A stretch of 64,000 nt of DNA from Arcticibacterium sp964021845 (lineage in GTDB: Bacteria > Bacteroidota > Bacteroidia > Cytophagales > Spirosomataceae). The stretch covers positions 62,001 to 126,000 of the forward strand of contig NZ_CAXHZC010000003.1 in NCBI RefSeq assembly GCF_964021845.1. Direction: 5' to 3'. The notes beneath the pieces were generated by a model. The model was not told the origin of the DNA and ran no database searches. It saw nothing but the letters and a program-made list of their open reading frames with translations. This document shows, piece by piece, positions 27,712 to 36,909 of this stretch (position 1 is its first letter; every line of letters starts with the position of its first letter). The translations under genes were made by a program, and so were the position numbers.

Positions 27712-28671
27712 ATGGTAGCAACAGAAATTGATTACGTGGCTGAAATCGCCAGACTTAAGAAAGAGAAAAACGCCGTTATACTAGCCCACTACTATCAAAC
27801 TGCCGACATTCAGGATGTAGCCGACTATATTGGCGATAGCCTTGGCCTTTCGCAGCAAGCAGCAAAAACCGAAGCAGACATTATTGTTTTTGCGGGTGTT
27901 AGATTTATGGCCGAAACAGCCAAAATCCTTTCACCAAAAAAGAAAGTCGTATTGCCAGATATTAATGCAGGTTGCTCTTTGGAAGAGTCCGCACCTGCTG
28001 ATAAATTTCTTGCATTTAAAAAGCAACACCCAGAAGCTGTGGTTATTTCTTACGTAAACTGCTCTGCTGAGTTAAAAACTTTGACTGATATTGTTTGTAC
28101 CAGTACTAATGCAATCAAAATTGTAGAAAGTGTTCCTAAAGACAAACAAATCATATTTGCACCAGACAAAAACTTGGGAGACTACCTAAACAGAAAAACA
28201 GGTAGAGACATGATTTTATGGGATGGTGCCTGCATGGTACACGAAGCTTTTTCGGCAGACATGATTGCTGATTTAAAAGCAAAACACCCTGATGCTACCA
28301 TCATAGCCCACCCAGAAAGTGAAAAACCCGTTTTAGACAATGCTGAGTATATTGGTTCTACTACGGGTCTTTTGAAATACACTATGAACAGTCCTTCTAA
28401 GGAGTTTATAGTAGCGACGGAATCAGGTATTCTTCATCAAATGAAGAAAGCCTCTCCAGAAAAAACATTCCATGTGGCCCCTACGGTCAAAAACGGACAT
28501 CCTTGTATTGCTTGCTCAGACTGCCCGCACATGAAATTAAACACCATGGAAAAGCTTTATAGATGCCTTTTAGATGAATCTCCCGAAATTATACTTTCAG
28601 ACGAAATTCTAAAACAAGCCAAAGCTCCGATTGACAAAATGTTGGAAATTTCTGCCAAGCACGGACTATAA
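27712..28671 (+). CDS. nadA: Quinolinate synthase A
   Basis: 319 residues. NadA condenses iminoaspartate with dihydroxyacetone phosphate to quinolinate using a 4Fe-4S cluster. Visible motifs: LAHYYQ, GDSLGLSQ, AGVRFMAETAK, and cysteines at C88 (NAGCSLEE), C174 (DGACMVHEAF) and one of the late group C265/C268/C271 (CIACSDCPHM) as expected ligands. No nadB or nadC is beside it. The unexplained YD-like gene precedes with 1 nt gap, and a C-terminal processing protease follows. Confidence 0.96.
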   Translation: MVATEIDYVAEIARLKKEKNAVILAHYYQTADIQDVADYIGDSLGLSQQAAKTEADIIVFAGVRFMAETAKILSPKKKVVLPDINAGCSLEESAPADKFLAFKKQHPEAVVISYVNCSAELKTLTDIVCTSTNAIKIVESVPKDKQIIFAPDKNLGDYLNRKTGRDMILWDGACMVHEAFSADMIADLKAKHPDATIIAHPESEKPVLDNAEYIGSTTGLLKYTMNSPSKEFIVATESGILHQMKKASPEKTFHVAPTVKNGHPCIACSDCPHMKLNTMEKLYRCLLDESPEIILSDEILKQAKAPIDKMLEISAKHGL

Positions 28672-28835
28672 GCTTTTATTGATACGCACTTAAAAAAACA
28701 TTGTATTCAAAAATCTATAGTCTTTAAGTCGCTATCTTACGTAATGAGAATAATTGATAAATTAATGCTTTCCTTCAGAAACTAAAGCATCCCTTTTACC
28801 AGTTATCTCTACAATCTCCTAATAACAAGAGAAAA

Positions 28836-30479
28836 ATGCAAAAAATTAAGAATAGTAAGTTCGCCATCCGAATCCCAATTATTGTTGCCATAACTTTAGT
28901 TGCTGGTATACAGATTGGTGCAAAATTTTTTGGCAACCAAAACATGGTTGGCGATGTAATAAAGTCATCAAGTAAGTTTAAAGAAATCCTAACCTACATT
29001 GACAGGAGTTATGTTGACCCTGTTGACACGGATTCACTTGCGGAGTACGGTATTGCAAAAATGTTGGAAAAACTAGACCCTCATACAGCATACCTTCCTG
29101 CAAAAGAAGCTCAACTGGCGATGTCGGAACTTCAAAATGGTTTTGATGGCATAGGCGTAGAGTTCAATATTTTCAATGACACTGTTTACGTAGTTACACC
29201 ACTTTCTGGAGGTCCTTCTGAAGAAGTAGGAATTCTTAGCGGCGATGCTATTCTAGAAGCAAATGAAGTGATTTTAACAGGAGAACAGCTAAACACTCGT
29301 TTAATATTCAATACGCTTAGAGGAGAGCGAGGAACAGAGGTTAAAATGAAAATTAAACGTAAAGGTTTCAAAGAGCCTTTAGAGTTTACAGTTTTAAGAG
29401 ACAAAATCCCTACGTACTCAGTGGATGCTTCCTACTTAATGGAAGACGGTAAAACTGGTTATATCAAAATCAATAGATTTTCAGAAACTACGTATGACGA
29501 ATTTCTCAGTGGTTTAAAAGGATTAAAAGCAGAAGGAATGACCCAACTGGTTTTAGACTTAAGAGGAAACCCTGGAGGGTATTTAGAACGGGCTACGGCT
29601 ATTGCTGATGAGTTTATTTCAGGAAACGACGTATTGGTATACACGGATGGTAAAGACGACCGTAACGACCGCAAAATGTACGCTAGGCATAAAGGAATCT
29701 TTGAAAAGGGAGCCTTGGTGGTATTAGTAGACGAGGGAAGTGCCTCGGCATCTGAAATTGTTTCTGGAGCCTTACAAGATTATGATAGGGCTTTAATAAT
29801 AGGAAGAAGAACCTTTGGAAAAGGTTTGGTTCAGGCACCTATTTCTTTATCTGACGGTTCTGAACTGAGATTGACCATTTCTAGGTACTACATTCCATCT
29901 GGAAGAAGTATTCAAAAACCATATACCTCTGGCGATTTGCAAGACTACTATGGTGAGCTAAACGAAAGAAGTGAACATGGTGAATTCTTTTCTGAAGATA
30001 GCATCAAAAACGATATAAAGAATCAGTATAAAACTGTGGGCGGCAGAACGGTCTACGGGGGTGGCGGAATCACACCGGATGTTTTTGTGAGTAGAGACAC
30101 TTCACACATCAGCAGATATCTCATGGAGCTTTATGGCACTAATATTATTAGAGAATATGCTCTGGAATACGCCAACGAGAACGCTGATAAGCTGAACAAA
30201 ATGCAATTCAACAGCTTCCTTAAAAATTTCAATGTAAGCGATGCCATGCTTCAAGAAATCATTAAGAAGGGAAAATCTTTAGGCATTGAGTTTGTAGCAA
30301 AAGATTACGCCAAATCCAAAGGATTTATTCAAGGGCAAGTAAAAGCCTTAATAGCACGAAGTATCTGGAAAGACACCAATGGTCTTAGTAACTCTTTTTA
30401 TAAGGTGATTGGAAAAGATGATGAGATGCTAAAGGCTGCAATGAGCCATTTTGAAGAAGCAAAAAACTTAGGTAAGTAA
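28836..30479 (+). CDS. S41 C-terminal processing peptidase
   Basis: 547 residues with an N-terminal membrane/signal segment (about 10-28). It has a PDZ region (about 95-175: FDGIGVEFNIFNDTVYVV, LSGDAILEAN), and the S41 core: LVLDLRGNPGGYLERA, the catalytic Ser in DEGSASASEIVSGAL, and the Lys in GRRTFGKGLVQ. C-terminal about 160 residues extend beyond the usual core. It should process periplasmic proteins at their C-termini; its substrates are unknown. A separate transcript, 164 nt after nadA. Confidence 0.93.
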   Translation: MQKIKNSKFAIRIPIIVAITLVAGIQIGAKFFGNQNMVGDVIKSSSKFKEILTYIDRSYVDPVDTDSLAEYGIAKMLEKLDPHTAYLPAKEAQLAMSELQNGFDGIGVEFNIFNDTVYVVTPLSGGPSEEVGILSGDAILEANEVILTGEQLNTRLIFNTLRGERGTEVKMKIKRKGFKEPLEFTVLRDKIPTYSVDASYLMEDGKTGYIKINRFSETTYDEFLSGLKGLKAEGMTQLVLDLRGNPGGYLERATAIADEFISGNDVLVYTDGKDDRNDRKMYARHKGIFEKGALVVLVDEGSASASEIVSGALQDYDRALIIGRRTFGKGLVQAPISLSDGSELRLTISRYYIPSGRSIQKPYTSGDLQDYYGELNERSEHGEFFSEDSIKNDIKNQYKTVGGRTVYGGGGITPDVFVSRDTSHISRYLMELYGTNIIREYALEYANENADKLNKMQFNSFLKNFNVSDAMLQEIIKKGKSLGIEFVAKDYAKSKGFIQGQVKALIARSIWKDTNGLSNSFYKVIGKDDEMLKAAMSHFEEAKNLGK

Positions 30480-30481
30480 GT

Positions 30482-30931
30482 TTAATTACTCTTCCTAGAA
30501 AAATTGTACGCTACACCGAGTCGGGTTCTAAATAAGCCCGACTCAAAGTCGCTAGCCACATAAGGGGAAAGCTCAAATGCTACCTGTACTTGTGGATACT
30601 TCTCAAAAGGTGCAGAACGGACACCTACATTAAAGAAATACCCCTCAAATATATCTCCATCTTGAAAAGAAGCTAGATAATTAAGCCTAATGCCTCCCCC
30701 TAGATAAAATCTTCCTTTCTGGTTTTGATTAATGTTTATGGCTGGGGCTATTTCCGTGCTTAGCGACGAAAAAAAAGAGTTTGTTTGAAAACGTAAATCC
30801 CCCCAAACACGAAGATCTGGATTAGTTGAAACCGAAAGAATGGACCTAAAAGGGTAATAAGCAACACTCTGAGCTTTTGAGCTAATACTTAGGCCAATGG
30901 CAAAAGTGAAAAAGATTAGTGCTTTTTTCAT
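30482..30931 (-). CDS. Small exported protein, outer-membrane-barrel-like
   Basis: 149 residues with a signal peptide (about 1-20, ending SSKAQ). The mature sequence has alternating aromatic/hydrophobic strands (RFYLGGGIRLNYLAS, GYFFNVGVRSAPF, QVQVAFELSPYVAS, RLGVAYNFSR) ending in an aromatic-hydrophobic strand; it looks like a small beta-barrel. Transcribed after the MarR gene (21 nt gap), possibly controlled by it. No family identified. Confidence 0.7.
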   Translation of the reverse strand: MKKALIFFTFAIGLSISSKAQSVAYYPFRSILSVSTNPDLRVWGDLRFQTNSFFSSLSTEIAPAININQNQKGRFYLGGGIRLNYLASFQDGDIFEGYFFNVGVRSAPFEKYPQVQVAFELSPYVASDFESGLFRTRLGVAYNFSRKSN

Positions 30932-30952
30932 AATTGACCAAAATTAGAAAAC

Positions 30953-31420
30953 TTAAATTAATTCTAATGCCATTATCCCAGCTTTTGGATCGGAAGTTTG
31001 TACCTCCACAGCTTCCTTAATTTTATCAAGAACTTCAATAAAAACAGTCAGGTCTTTTTGAGGGATAGCATCTTTAATGGCCTTATTAAAAGCAATAACC
31101 CCTTCCCTTGCGAAAGAACGTCTTGCTTTTCCTTCCTCTGTTAAAAAGACATTAACAAAACGTTTATCCTTAACATCTGTTTCTCTGTAAATCCAGCCTT
31201 TCGCTTCTAAAGACTTCAGCATTCGAGTCAAGCTTCTAGGTTCCATTCCGATAGACGGACCTATTTTTGTAGCTGGGGTTCCGTGTTCTAAATCAATATT
31301 TAGAAGAACATAGCCTATTGACATGGTCATGTCGTTTTGAGCAGCATACACATTATACATCCTGGATACAGCATGCCATGTCCACTTGATATGGAAGTCA
31401 ATAGTTTCTTCTTTCTTCAT
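30953..31420 (-). CDS. MarR-family transcriptional regulator
   Basis: 155 residues with winged-helix features: hydrophobic helices around IKWTWHAVSRMYNVYAAQ, GYVLLNIDLEHGTPATKIGPSIGMEPRSLTRMLKSLEAKGWIYRETD (recognition helix and turn), wing VKDKRFVNVFLTEEGKARR, then a long C-terminal dimerisation helix. It probably acts as a dimeric repressor and responds to small ligands. The downstream barrel-like gene (21 nt gap) is the obvious candidate target. Confidence 0.9.
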   Translation of the reverse strand: MKKEETIDFHIKWTWHAVSRMYNVYAAQNDMTMSIGYVLLNIDLEHGTPATKIGPSIGMEPRSLTRMLKSLEAKGWIYRETDVKDKRFVNVFLTEEGKARRSFAREGVIAFNKAIKDAIPQKDLTVFIEVLDKIKEAVEVQTSDPKAGIMALELI

Positions 31421-31501
31421 GATTCAGACTGGAATTCTAAGTAACAAAGTTAGAAGAGAAAAATTCGTATGCAAGCATACTATTCAAAGAAATTCTATGA
31501 T

Positions 31502-31999
31502 TTAAAGAGGATAAGTCTGTAGTCTCGTGTCTTTTGCGAAAATCAAGGTGTGCCTTCCACCATCTTTTAACAAATTTAAAAGATTATTTTGGTCGTCAAA
31601 AAGCTCCATTAAAATAGTGTTTAAAATACTATAACTTTCTAACTCTTTACTATATGGCAGCTCCAAATATATCCATGAAGCATCTGGCTCCGCCTCAATT
31701 CCGAGGTAATTCGCAAACTTGACTTCCTTTCCTTTTACAAACGCAAAGTGTCTATTGATATACTTTTTCACAAAGGGTTCTATAGCTTCATCATTTAAAA
31801 CAATGTTTTTCTTCCCACTGCTTTGTTCTATAGCCTCTTGAAAATCATCAGTAAAAACCCTCATCGTGATCTCAAAAGAGTTCGATGAGGGATTATAATT
31901 CATTTCGGTTAATGATGTATGAAAGTCATGTTTGACAGAGTCAAAAGAAAAAAGACCCAAGGTCATTAAAACACAAATGTACCTAAGCCTTACTTTCAT
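31502..31999 (-). CDS. DUF6702-like small exported protein
   Basis: 165 residues from the ATG at 31999 (MKVRLRYICVLMTLGLFSFDSV), directly after the rseP stop; an in-frame start at 32026 inside rseP is less plausible. The N-terminus is a signal peptide, and the body KHDFHTSLTEMNYNPSSNSFEITMRVFTDDFQEAIE matches a Bacteroidota family I recall as DUF6702 (HxFHxSLTxM-like start, 'FTDDxE' segment). Function unknown. Co-transcribed with rseP. Confidence 0.8.
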   Translation of the reverse strand: MKVRLRYICVLMTLGLFSFDSVKHDFHTSLTEMNYNPSSNSFEITMRVFTDDFQEAIEQSSGKKNIVLNDEAIEPFVKKYINRHFAFVKGKEVKFANYLGIEAEPDASWIYLELPYSKELESYSILNTILMELFDDQNNLLNLLKDGGRHTLIFAKDTRLQTYPL

Positions 32000-32000
32000 T

Positions 32001-33347
32001 TTAGAAGAGTGCTTGCATGGTGTCATTGAACATGATATAAGCTAGAAGTCCTAGCAAAATAACCATTCCTATCTGCTGTGTACGCTCCATAAACTTAGGA
32101 GAAGGCGATTTCCCCGAAACCATTTCATAAATCAATAAAATAGCATGACCTCCATCTAAAGCAGGAATTGGCAACAAATTCATAAAGGCCAATGCCATTG
32201 AAAGCATACCTGTAATCATCCAGAACCTTGTCCAGTCCCACACACCACCATAAAACTTTCTAGCTATTCCTACAGGACCAGCCAGTGCCTTTCCTGCAGA
32301 AACCTGACCAGTAAATATTTTTTTAAAACCTTTAATATTATCCGTAATAACAGAGAATGCTCTGCCTGAACCCATCATAAAGGCCTCGCCCACACCCAAA
32401 TCTACATGACTGTAATTCAAATCAGGAACTGACTGAAAGCCTAATTTGCCATCTTCTGTAAGTGTTGGATTTAAAGTAATAGTGTCATCACCTCTTTTTA
32501 CCCCTAGAGCCACTTCCTTACCTTTATTTTTTGCTGCTAAAGCAGAAAATTGATGATAGAAAGAAATAGTGTCTCCGTTAAAACTAAATATTCTATCTCC
32601 CTCGGCCAATCCAGATTCCTCCGCAGGCATATCTGGAACTATCTCACCAACACTAAAGGTTTGTAAGGCATCAATGAACCCTTCACTTTCTTCATCAGAA
32701 AGCTTTTCATATAAATCGTTTGGAATAGGTACTTCTATTGATTTACCGTCTCTTTCTACTGTGTAATAAACATTCTCTCCTAAAACCACATCAGAGCCCA
32801 TAGCTTCTGAAAAGTTTTCAATTTTTTTACCAGCTACGCCAACAATTTTATCTCCGGTTTTTAGCCCAATCTCCTCCGCTATTGGATGAGCAACAATTCC
32901 TAATTTATTGACCTCGTCCATTGACAAGTAATTATCACCTGCCTTATAGGTCATTCCCCAAAAAATAAGGACACCTAAAACTATATTGACAATAATACCA
33001 CCGAGCATTACAATTAATCTTTGCCATGCCGGCTTAGCTCTAAATTCATAAGGTTTGGGCTCATCTGAAAGTTTAGAGGCGTCTGTAGTCTCATCAATCA
33101 TACCTTCAATATCAACATAGCCACCCATAGGAAACCACCCTAAACCATATTCAGTATCACCTTTCTTCTTTTTCCAAAGTGCAAAATTCAACACATTTGG
33201 CATCGGAAATAAGAAATCAAAAAATATGTAAAACTTATTTACACGGATTCCAAAAATTCTGGCAGCAATAAAATGCCCCCATTCATGTAATCCTACTAAA
33301 ACTGTTAGACCAAGCAATAGCTGGCCCGCCATAATTAATCCTTCCAT
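32001..33347 (-). CDS. rseP: RIP metalloprotease RseP (site-2 protease)
   Basis: 448 residues, usual length. HEWGH at 21-25 is the zinc site in the first membrane helix; NLLPIPALDGGH near the C-terminus gives the third ligand Asp. Two PDZ regions lie between (about 130-200 and 225-300). It cleaves anti-sigma factors or remnant signal peptides inside the membrane. DUF6702 follows it by one base. No dxr or bamA gene is beside it. Divergent from ypdA. Confidence 0.95.
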   Translation of the reverse strand: MEGLIMAGQLLLGLTVLVGLHEWGHFIAARIFGIRVNKFYIFFDFLFPMPNVLNFALWKKKKGDTEYGLGWFPMGGYVDIEGMIDETTDASKLSDEPKPYEFRAKPAWQRLIVMLGGIIVNIVLGVLIFWGMTYKAGDNYLSMDEVNKLGIVAHPIAEEIGLKTGDKIVGVAGKKIENFSEAMGSDVVLGENVYYTVERDGKSIEVPIPNDLYEKLSDEESEGFIDALQTFSVGEIVPDMPAEESGLAEGDRIFSFNGDTISFYHQFSALAAKNKGKEVALGVKRGDDTITLNPTLTEDGKLGFQSVPDLNYSHVDLGVGEAFMMGSGRAFSVITDNIKGFKKIFTGQVSAGKALAGPVGIARKFYGGVWDWTRFWMITGMLSMALAFMNLLPIPALDGGHAILLIYEMVSGKSPSPKFMERTQQIGMVILLGLLAYIMFNDTMQALF

Positions 33348-33621
33348 ATTCTTTTTCCTGTTCCCCCACAGGCATCATTATCAATTTTCCTTCTTGGGGT
33401 AAGAAGTCTTTAATTCAATTTGTCTAAAAATCTATCTTGCAAGCACATAAGAGCTTACGGGGTGCAAAAGTCGCTTTTTCTTAACGAGAAAACAATCAAT
33501 AAGATTATTAGCTCCATAAAATTCAAACGCAATTAATTTCTTGCCCGTTCAGAAACAATTGACATTTTATCTTTGTTGGCATTAAAGACGGTCAAACAGT
33601 GACTATCATAATCGACGAATA

Positions 33622-34587
33622 ATGACAGAAACGGATATAATTATTGTAGGAGCAGGCCCAATAGGTCTTGCCTGTGGAATTGAGGCTAAGAAAAACGGGC
33701 TTTCCTATGTAATAATTGAAAAGGGTGCTTTAGTAAACTCGCTATACAACTACCCTTTAAACATGACTTTTTTCAGTACTTCAGAGCGACTGGAAATAGG
33801 TGATGTTCCGTTTATGACTGTCAATTCAAAACCTACGAGAACGGAAGCTTTAGAATATTACCGTAGAGTAAGTAGCCAATGGGGGCTAAACGTCAAACTT
33901 TTTGAGGCTGTAGAAAATGTCAAATCGGAAGGCGAAAAATATATTGTCAAAACGTCTAAATCAGCATATAGGGCAAAAAACGTAATTATTTGCACTGGCT
34001 TTTACGACATCCCTCTTTTAATGGATGTCCCAGGGGAAGACCTACCAAAAGTTACACATTACTATAAAGACCCAAATTTCTACGCATTTCAAAAGGTATT
34101 GGTAGTAGGAGCCAGCAATTCTGCCGTTGATGCTGCAATGGAAACTTGGAGAAAAGGGGCAGATGTAACCATAGTAGTAAGAGACAAAGAAATAGGACAA
34201 CGTGTGAAATATTGGGTAAAACCGGATATTGAGAACAGAATTAAAGAAGGCTCCATAAAGGCTTATTTCTCTTCAAGGGTAGATGCCATTAACGCAGATT
34301 CCGTATCAATAAACACACCCGAAGGTAACGTTACATTAGAAAATGACTGGGTTATAGCCATGACGGGCTATCAACCAAACCTACGTTTTCTAGAAAAAGT
34401 CGGCATTAACCTTTCAAAAGATACCATCAGAAAACCTGAATACAGCGAAACCAGCATGGAGACCAATCTACCTAATGTTTATTTGGCTGGAGTGGTTTGT
34501 GGTGGAATGAACACCCACAGTTTATTCATTGAAAACTCTAGGGTTCATGCGGAGCAAATAGTGAGGGCTATTTTGAATAAAAAATAA
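33622..34587 (+). CDS. ypdA: YpdA-type putative bacillithiol disulfide reductase
   Basis: 321 residues of the thioredoxin-reductase-like flavoprotein fold. FAD-binding GAGPIGLACG at 9-18, then NADPH-binding VVGASNSAVDAAME around 155-167, and the C-terminal FAD contact region (YLAGVVCGG). No CxxC redox pair is visible, as expected for YpdA and unlike thioredoxin reductase. The family reduces bacillithiol disulfide in Bacillota; bacillithiol is also known in Bacteroidota. A TATCTTTG box at 33568-33575 is a likely -7 element. Confidence 0.88.
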   Translation: MTETDIIIVGAGPIGLACGIEAKKNGLSYVIIEKGALVNSLYNYPLNMTFFSTSERLEIGDVPFMTVNSKPTRTEALEYYRRVSSQWGLNVKLFEAVENVKSEGEKYIVKTSKSAYRAKNVIICTGFYDIPLLMDVPGEDLPKVTHYYKDPNFYAFQKVLVVGASNSAVDAAMETWRKGADVTIVVRDKEIGQRVKYWVKPDIENRIKEGSIKAYFSSRVDAINADSVSINTPEGNVTLENDWVIAMTGYQPNLRFLEKVGINLSKDTIRKPEYSETSMETNLPNVYLAGVVCGGMNTHSLFIENSRVHAEQIVRAILNKK

Positions 34588-34617
34588 TTATTTCAGGGAT
34601 TCTATTATCTTTAAGAC

Positions 34618-35316
34618 ATGGATCCACTTCTTTTTAACATTCTTTTTCTAGATATAGAAACCGCCGCCCTTTATAAAACCTATGAAGAGCTTCCTGAAAG
34701 GTTTAAACCACTGTGGGACAAAAAAGCCTCCTATCTTAAAAACGACGAATCGCTCACTTCTGCTGAAATTTACAATGAACGAGCCGCCATATATTCTGAA
34801 TTTGGTCAGGTAATCTGTATAGGCATTGGTGGCCTTTATATGAATGAAAAAAAAGAGCTAAGCTTAAAGACTAAAGTCTTAAGTGCCGGTTCTGAAAAAA
34901 AGCTTTTAGAGCAATTCTCTGATATAGTAGAAAGGCATAAGGCCAAAAATTCCCTTCAGCTTTGTGCACATAATGGTAAAGAGTTTGACTTTCCTTACTT
35001 ATCTCGCAGAATGCTTATCAATGGCCTTAAACTTCCCGATGCCTTAGATTTAGCAGGTAAAAAACCATGGGAGATAAACCATATTGACACTATGGAATTA
35101 TGGAAGTTCGGCGACTATAAGAAATTCACTTCGTTGGATTTATTGGCCGCAGTTTTTGATATCCCAAGTAGTAAATCTGACATTTCTGGAGCTGACGTTA
35201 ATAGAGTATATCACGAGGAAAATGATTTAGAAAAGATAAAGGAATACTGCGGGCGGGATGTTGGTGTTTTGGCTCAGTTACTTTTGAAGATGAGAGGGAT
35301 GGATTTGAAGCTTTGA
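34618..35316 (+). CDS. PolB-like 3'-5' exonuclease (DEDD fold)
   Basis: 232 residues with the DnaQ/DEDD arrangement: FLDIETAAL (D-x-E) near the start, HNGKEFDFPYL around 122-132, and the final YCGRDV acid at about 217. It resembles the predicted PolB-like 3'-5' exonuclease family of Bacteroidota. Expected to degrade DNA or RNA from the 3' end, probably proofreading or repair; its substrate is not known. It starts 30 nt after ypdA, so they may share a transcript. A cluster of palindromes follows. Confidence 0.85.
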   Translation: MDPLLFNILFLDIETAALYKTYEELPERFKPLWDKKASYLKNDESLTSAEIYNERAAIYSEFGQVICIGIGGLYMNEKKELSLKTKVLSAGSEKKLLEQFSDIVERHKAKNSLQLCAHNGKEFDFPYLSRRMLINGLKLPDALDLAGKKPWEINHIDTMELWKFGDYKKFTSLDLLAAVFDIPSSKSDISGADVNRVYHEENDLEKIKEYCGRDVGVLAQLLLKMRGMDLKL

Positions 35317-35332
35317 CCCTATAAATAGCATT

Positions 35333-35535
35333 CAACCCTTTCAGGGTTGGAGAACAAACATTTTTACTTTTTTTCTATTCAATTTGAAGCCTCTCAGGCT
35401 TCCCATACCACCAAAAAGACGCATCGCCATTGATGATTTTTCCCGAAAGAACATAAATGAAAAACCAAGCCCGAAGGGCTTAAATGTGAACAGAAGAACA
35501 AAAAACCGATGAAAAGAAGAAGCCTGAAGGGCTTC
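35333..35535. repeat. Cluster of four REP-like palindromes
   Basis: Four short palindromes with 3-nt loops lie between convergent genes: 35333-35349 (CAACCCT-TTC-AGGGTTG), 35386-35402 (GAAGCCT-CTC-AGGCTTC), 35467-35481 (AAGCCC-GAA-GGGCTT) and 35519-35535 (GAAGCCT-GAA-GGGCTTC). The first two carry YTC loops and the last two GAA loops, i.e. opposite orientations. Spacing within each pair is nearly equal (53 and 52 nt start to start). This is a BIME-like arrangement of mobile palindromes mobilised in other genomes by RAYT transposases; no transposase is present here. May also end the convergent transcripts. Confidence 0.8.
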
Positions 35536-35561
35536 AATATATTTCTTTCAAACGCAATAAC

Positions 35562-36809
35562 CTAAACCAAAAACTCAAACAATTCTGGCTTATCATTGAT
35601 ATAGGTAAACTTAATTCCCACCCTATTCATCCTTTCTATTAAGGCTTTAAAATTTTCTTTCTTTTTAATTTCTATACCCACCAAAGCTGGCCCCCTCTCT
35701 CTGGCTGTTTTTTTTGAGTATTCAAAGAAGACAATATCATCCGTGGGGCTAAGAACATCATCCAAAAACTCTTTCATAGCTCCTGACCTTTGCGGGAAAC
35801 GAATAATGAAATAATGCTTTAGACCTTCATATATCAGCGAACGCTCTCGTATTTCCTCCATCCTGAGGATATCATTATTTCCGCCACCGATAATGCAAAC
35901 TACATTTTTCCCTTTTATTTCATCTTGCACTTCAGAAAGAGCGGCTATACTTAATGCTCCTGCTGGTTCGGCAACTATGGCCTCCTCGCTATATAAATCT
36001 AAAATTACTGAGCAAACCTTTCCTTCTGGGACAAGAATCATTTTTGATAGGCTTTTCTTGCAAACCTCAAAGGTTATCTCGCCTACTTTTGCCACCGCCG
36101 CACCATCCACAAACTTGTCCATTTCATCCAGCACAACAAGTTTATCAGCATCAATTGAAGCTTTCATGGCAGCCGCTCCCGATGGCTCTACACCAACAAG
36201 CTTGGTTTTAGGACTCAATTGACTAAAAACAGTAGAAATGCCAGAAGCCAAGCCTCCACCGCCGATGGCAAACAAAATATAATCTATTTTAAAATCAGCA
36301 TCCTCGAAAATCTCAAGACCAACCGTCCCTTGACCCTCAATAACTTGCAAATCGTCAAAAGGGTGGATAAAAGTACCGCCCGTTTTAAGCGTATAATCCT
36401 TTGCTTCTTCCGATGCCTCATCAAAAGAATCTCCAACCAACTTAATTTCTACCCACTCACCTCCAAAAAAGCGAACTTGCTTAATTTTTTGATTTGGTGT
36501 AGTGGTGGGCATAAAAATAGTGCCCTTTGTTCTTAGTTTTTGACAGGCCCATGCTACGCCCTGAGAATGATTACCTGCCGAAGCACAGATTACTCCTTTG
36601 CTTAAAACATCCTGACTTAGCGTAGCCATTTTGTTATAAGCACCCCTCAGCTTATAAGAACGCACCAGCTGTAAATCCTCTCGTTTCAAATAAATATTGG
36701 CACCAAATTTCTCAGAAAGGTTCAGATTTTGCTGTAAAGGCGTATGCGTGACTATGCCCGAAAGGAGTTCAGCAGCCGAATGAATATTATCTAATTCTGG
36801 AAGTTTCAT
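35562..36809 (-). CDS. ilvA: Threonine ammonia-lyase (threonine dehydratase)
   Basis: 415 residues from the ATG at 36809 (MKLPELDNIHSAAELLSG); the longer frame up to 36833 starts MQLTSLLI, less like the family. PLP-dependent: the Schiff-base Lys in RSYKLRGAYNKM, the GGGG-like IGGGGLASG phosphate-binding loop, and a C-terminal regulatory region of about 85 residues (ACT-like: LKHYFIIRFPQRSGAMKEFLDDVL). It converts threonine to 2-ketobutyrate, the entry to isoleucine. A strong terminator lies between ilvC and ilvA, so ilvA may have its own promoter. Confidence 0.94.
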   Translation of the reverse strand: MKLPELDNIHSAAELLSGIVTHTPLQQNLNLSEKFGANIYLKREDLQLVRSYKLRGAYNKMATLSQDVLSKGVICASAGNHSQGVAWACQKLRTKGTIFMPTTTPNQKIKQVRFFGGEWVEIKLVGDSFDEASEEAKDYTLKTGGTFIHPFDDLQVIEGQGTVGLEIFEDADFKIDYILFAIGGGGLASGISTVFSQLSPKTKLVGVEPSGAAAMKASIDADKLVVLDEMDKFVDGAAVAKVGEITFEVCKKSLSKMILVPEGKVCSVILDLYSEEAIVAEPAGALSIAALSEVQDEIKGKNVVCIIGGGNNDILRMEEIRERSLIYEGLKHYFIIRFPQRSGAMKEFLDDVLSPTDDIVFFEYSKKTARERGPALVGIEIKKKENFKALIERMNRVGIKFTYINDKPELFEFLV

Positions 36810-36849
36810 AATTAACAAAGAAGTAAGCTGCAAATATCAAAAGCTTAAA

Positions 36850-36884
36850 AACAAAAAACCAGAAAGAGCGAAACCCTTTCTGGT
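36850..36884 (-). terminator. Intrinsic terminator between ilvC and ilvA
   Basis: On the minus strand ACCAGAAAG and CTTTCTGGT make a perfect 9-bp stem around a 9-nt loop, followed by a T-rich run ending near 36850. It sits 26 nt beyond the ilvC stop and 41 before the ilvA start (36809). Confidence 0.85.
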
Positions 36885-36909
36885 CAATTTTTATATCGAG
36901 TTTAAACTC

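Noticed and set aside
30482..30931. Porin identity for the small barrel-like protein
   Set aside because: At 149 residues it is too short for a general porin, and it has no recognisable family motif.
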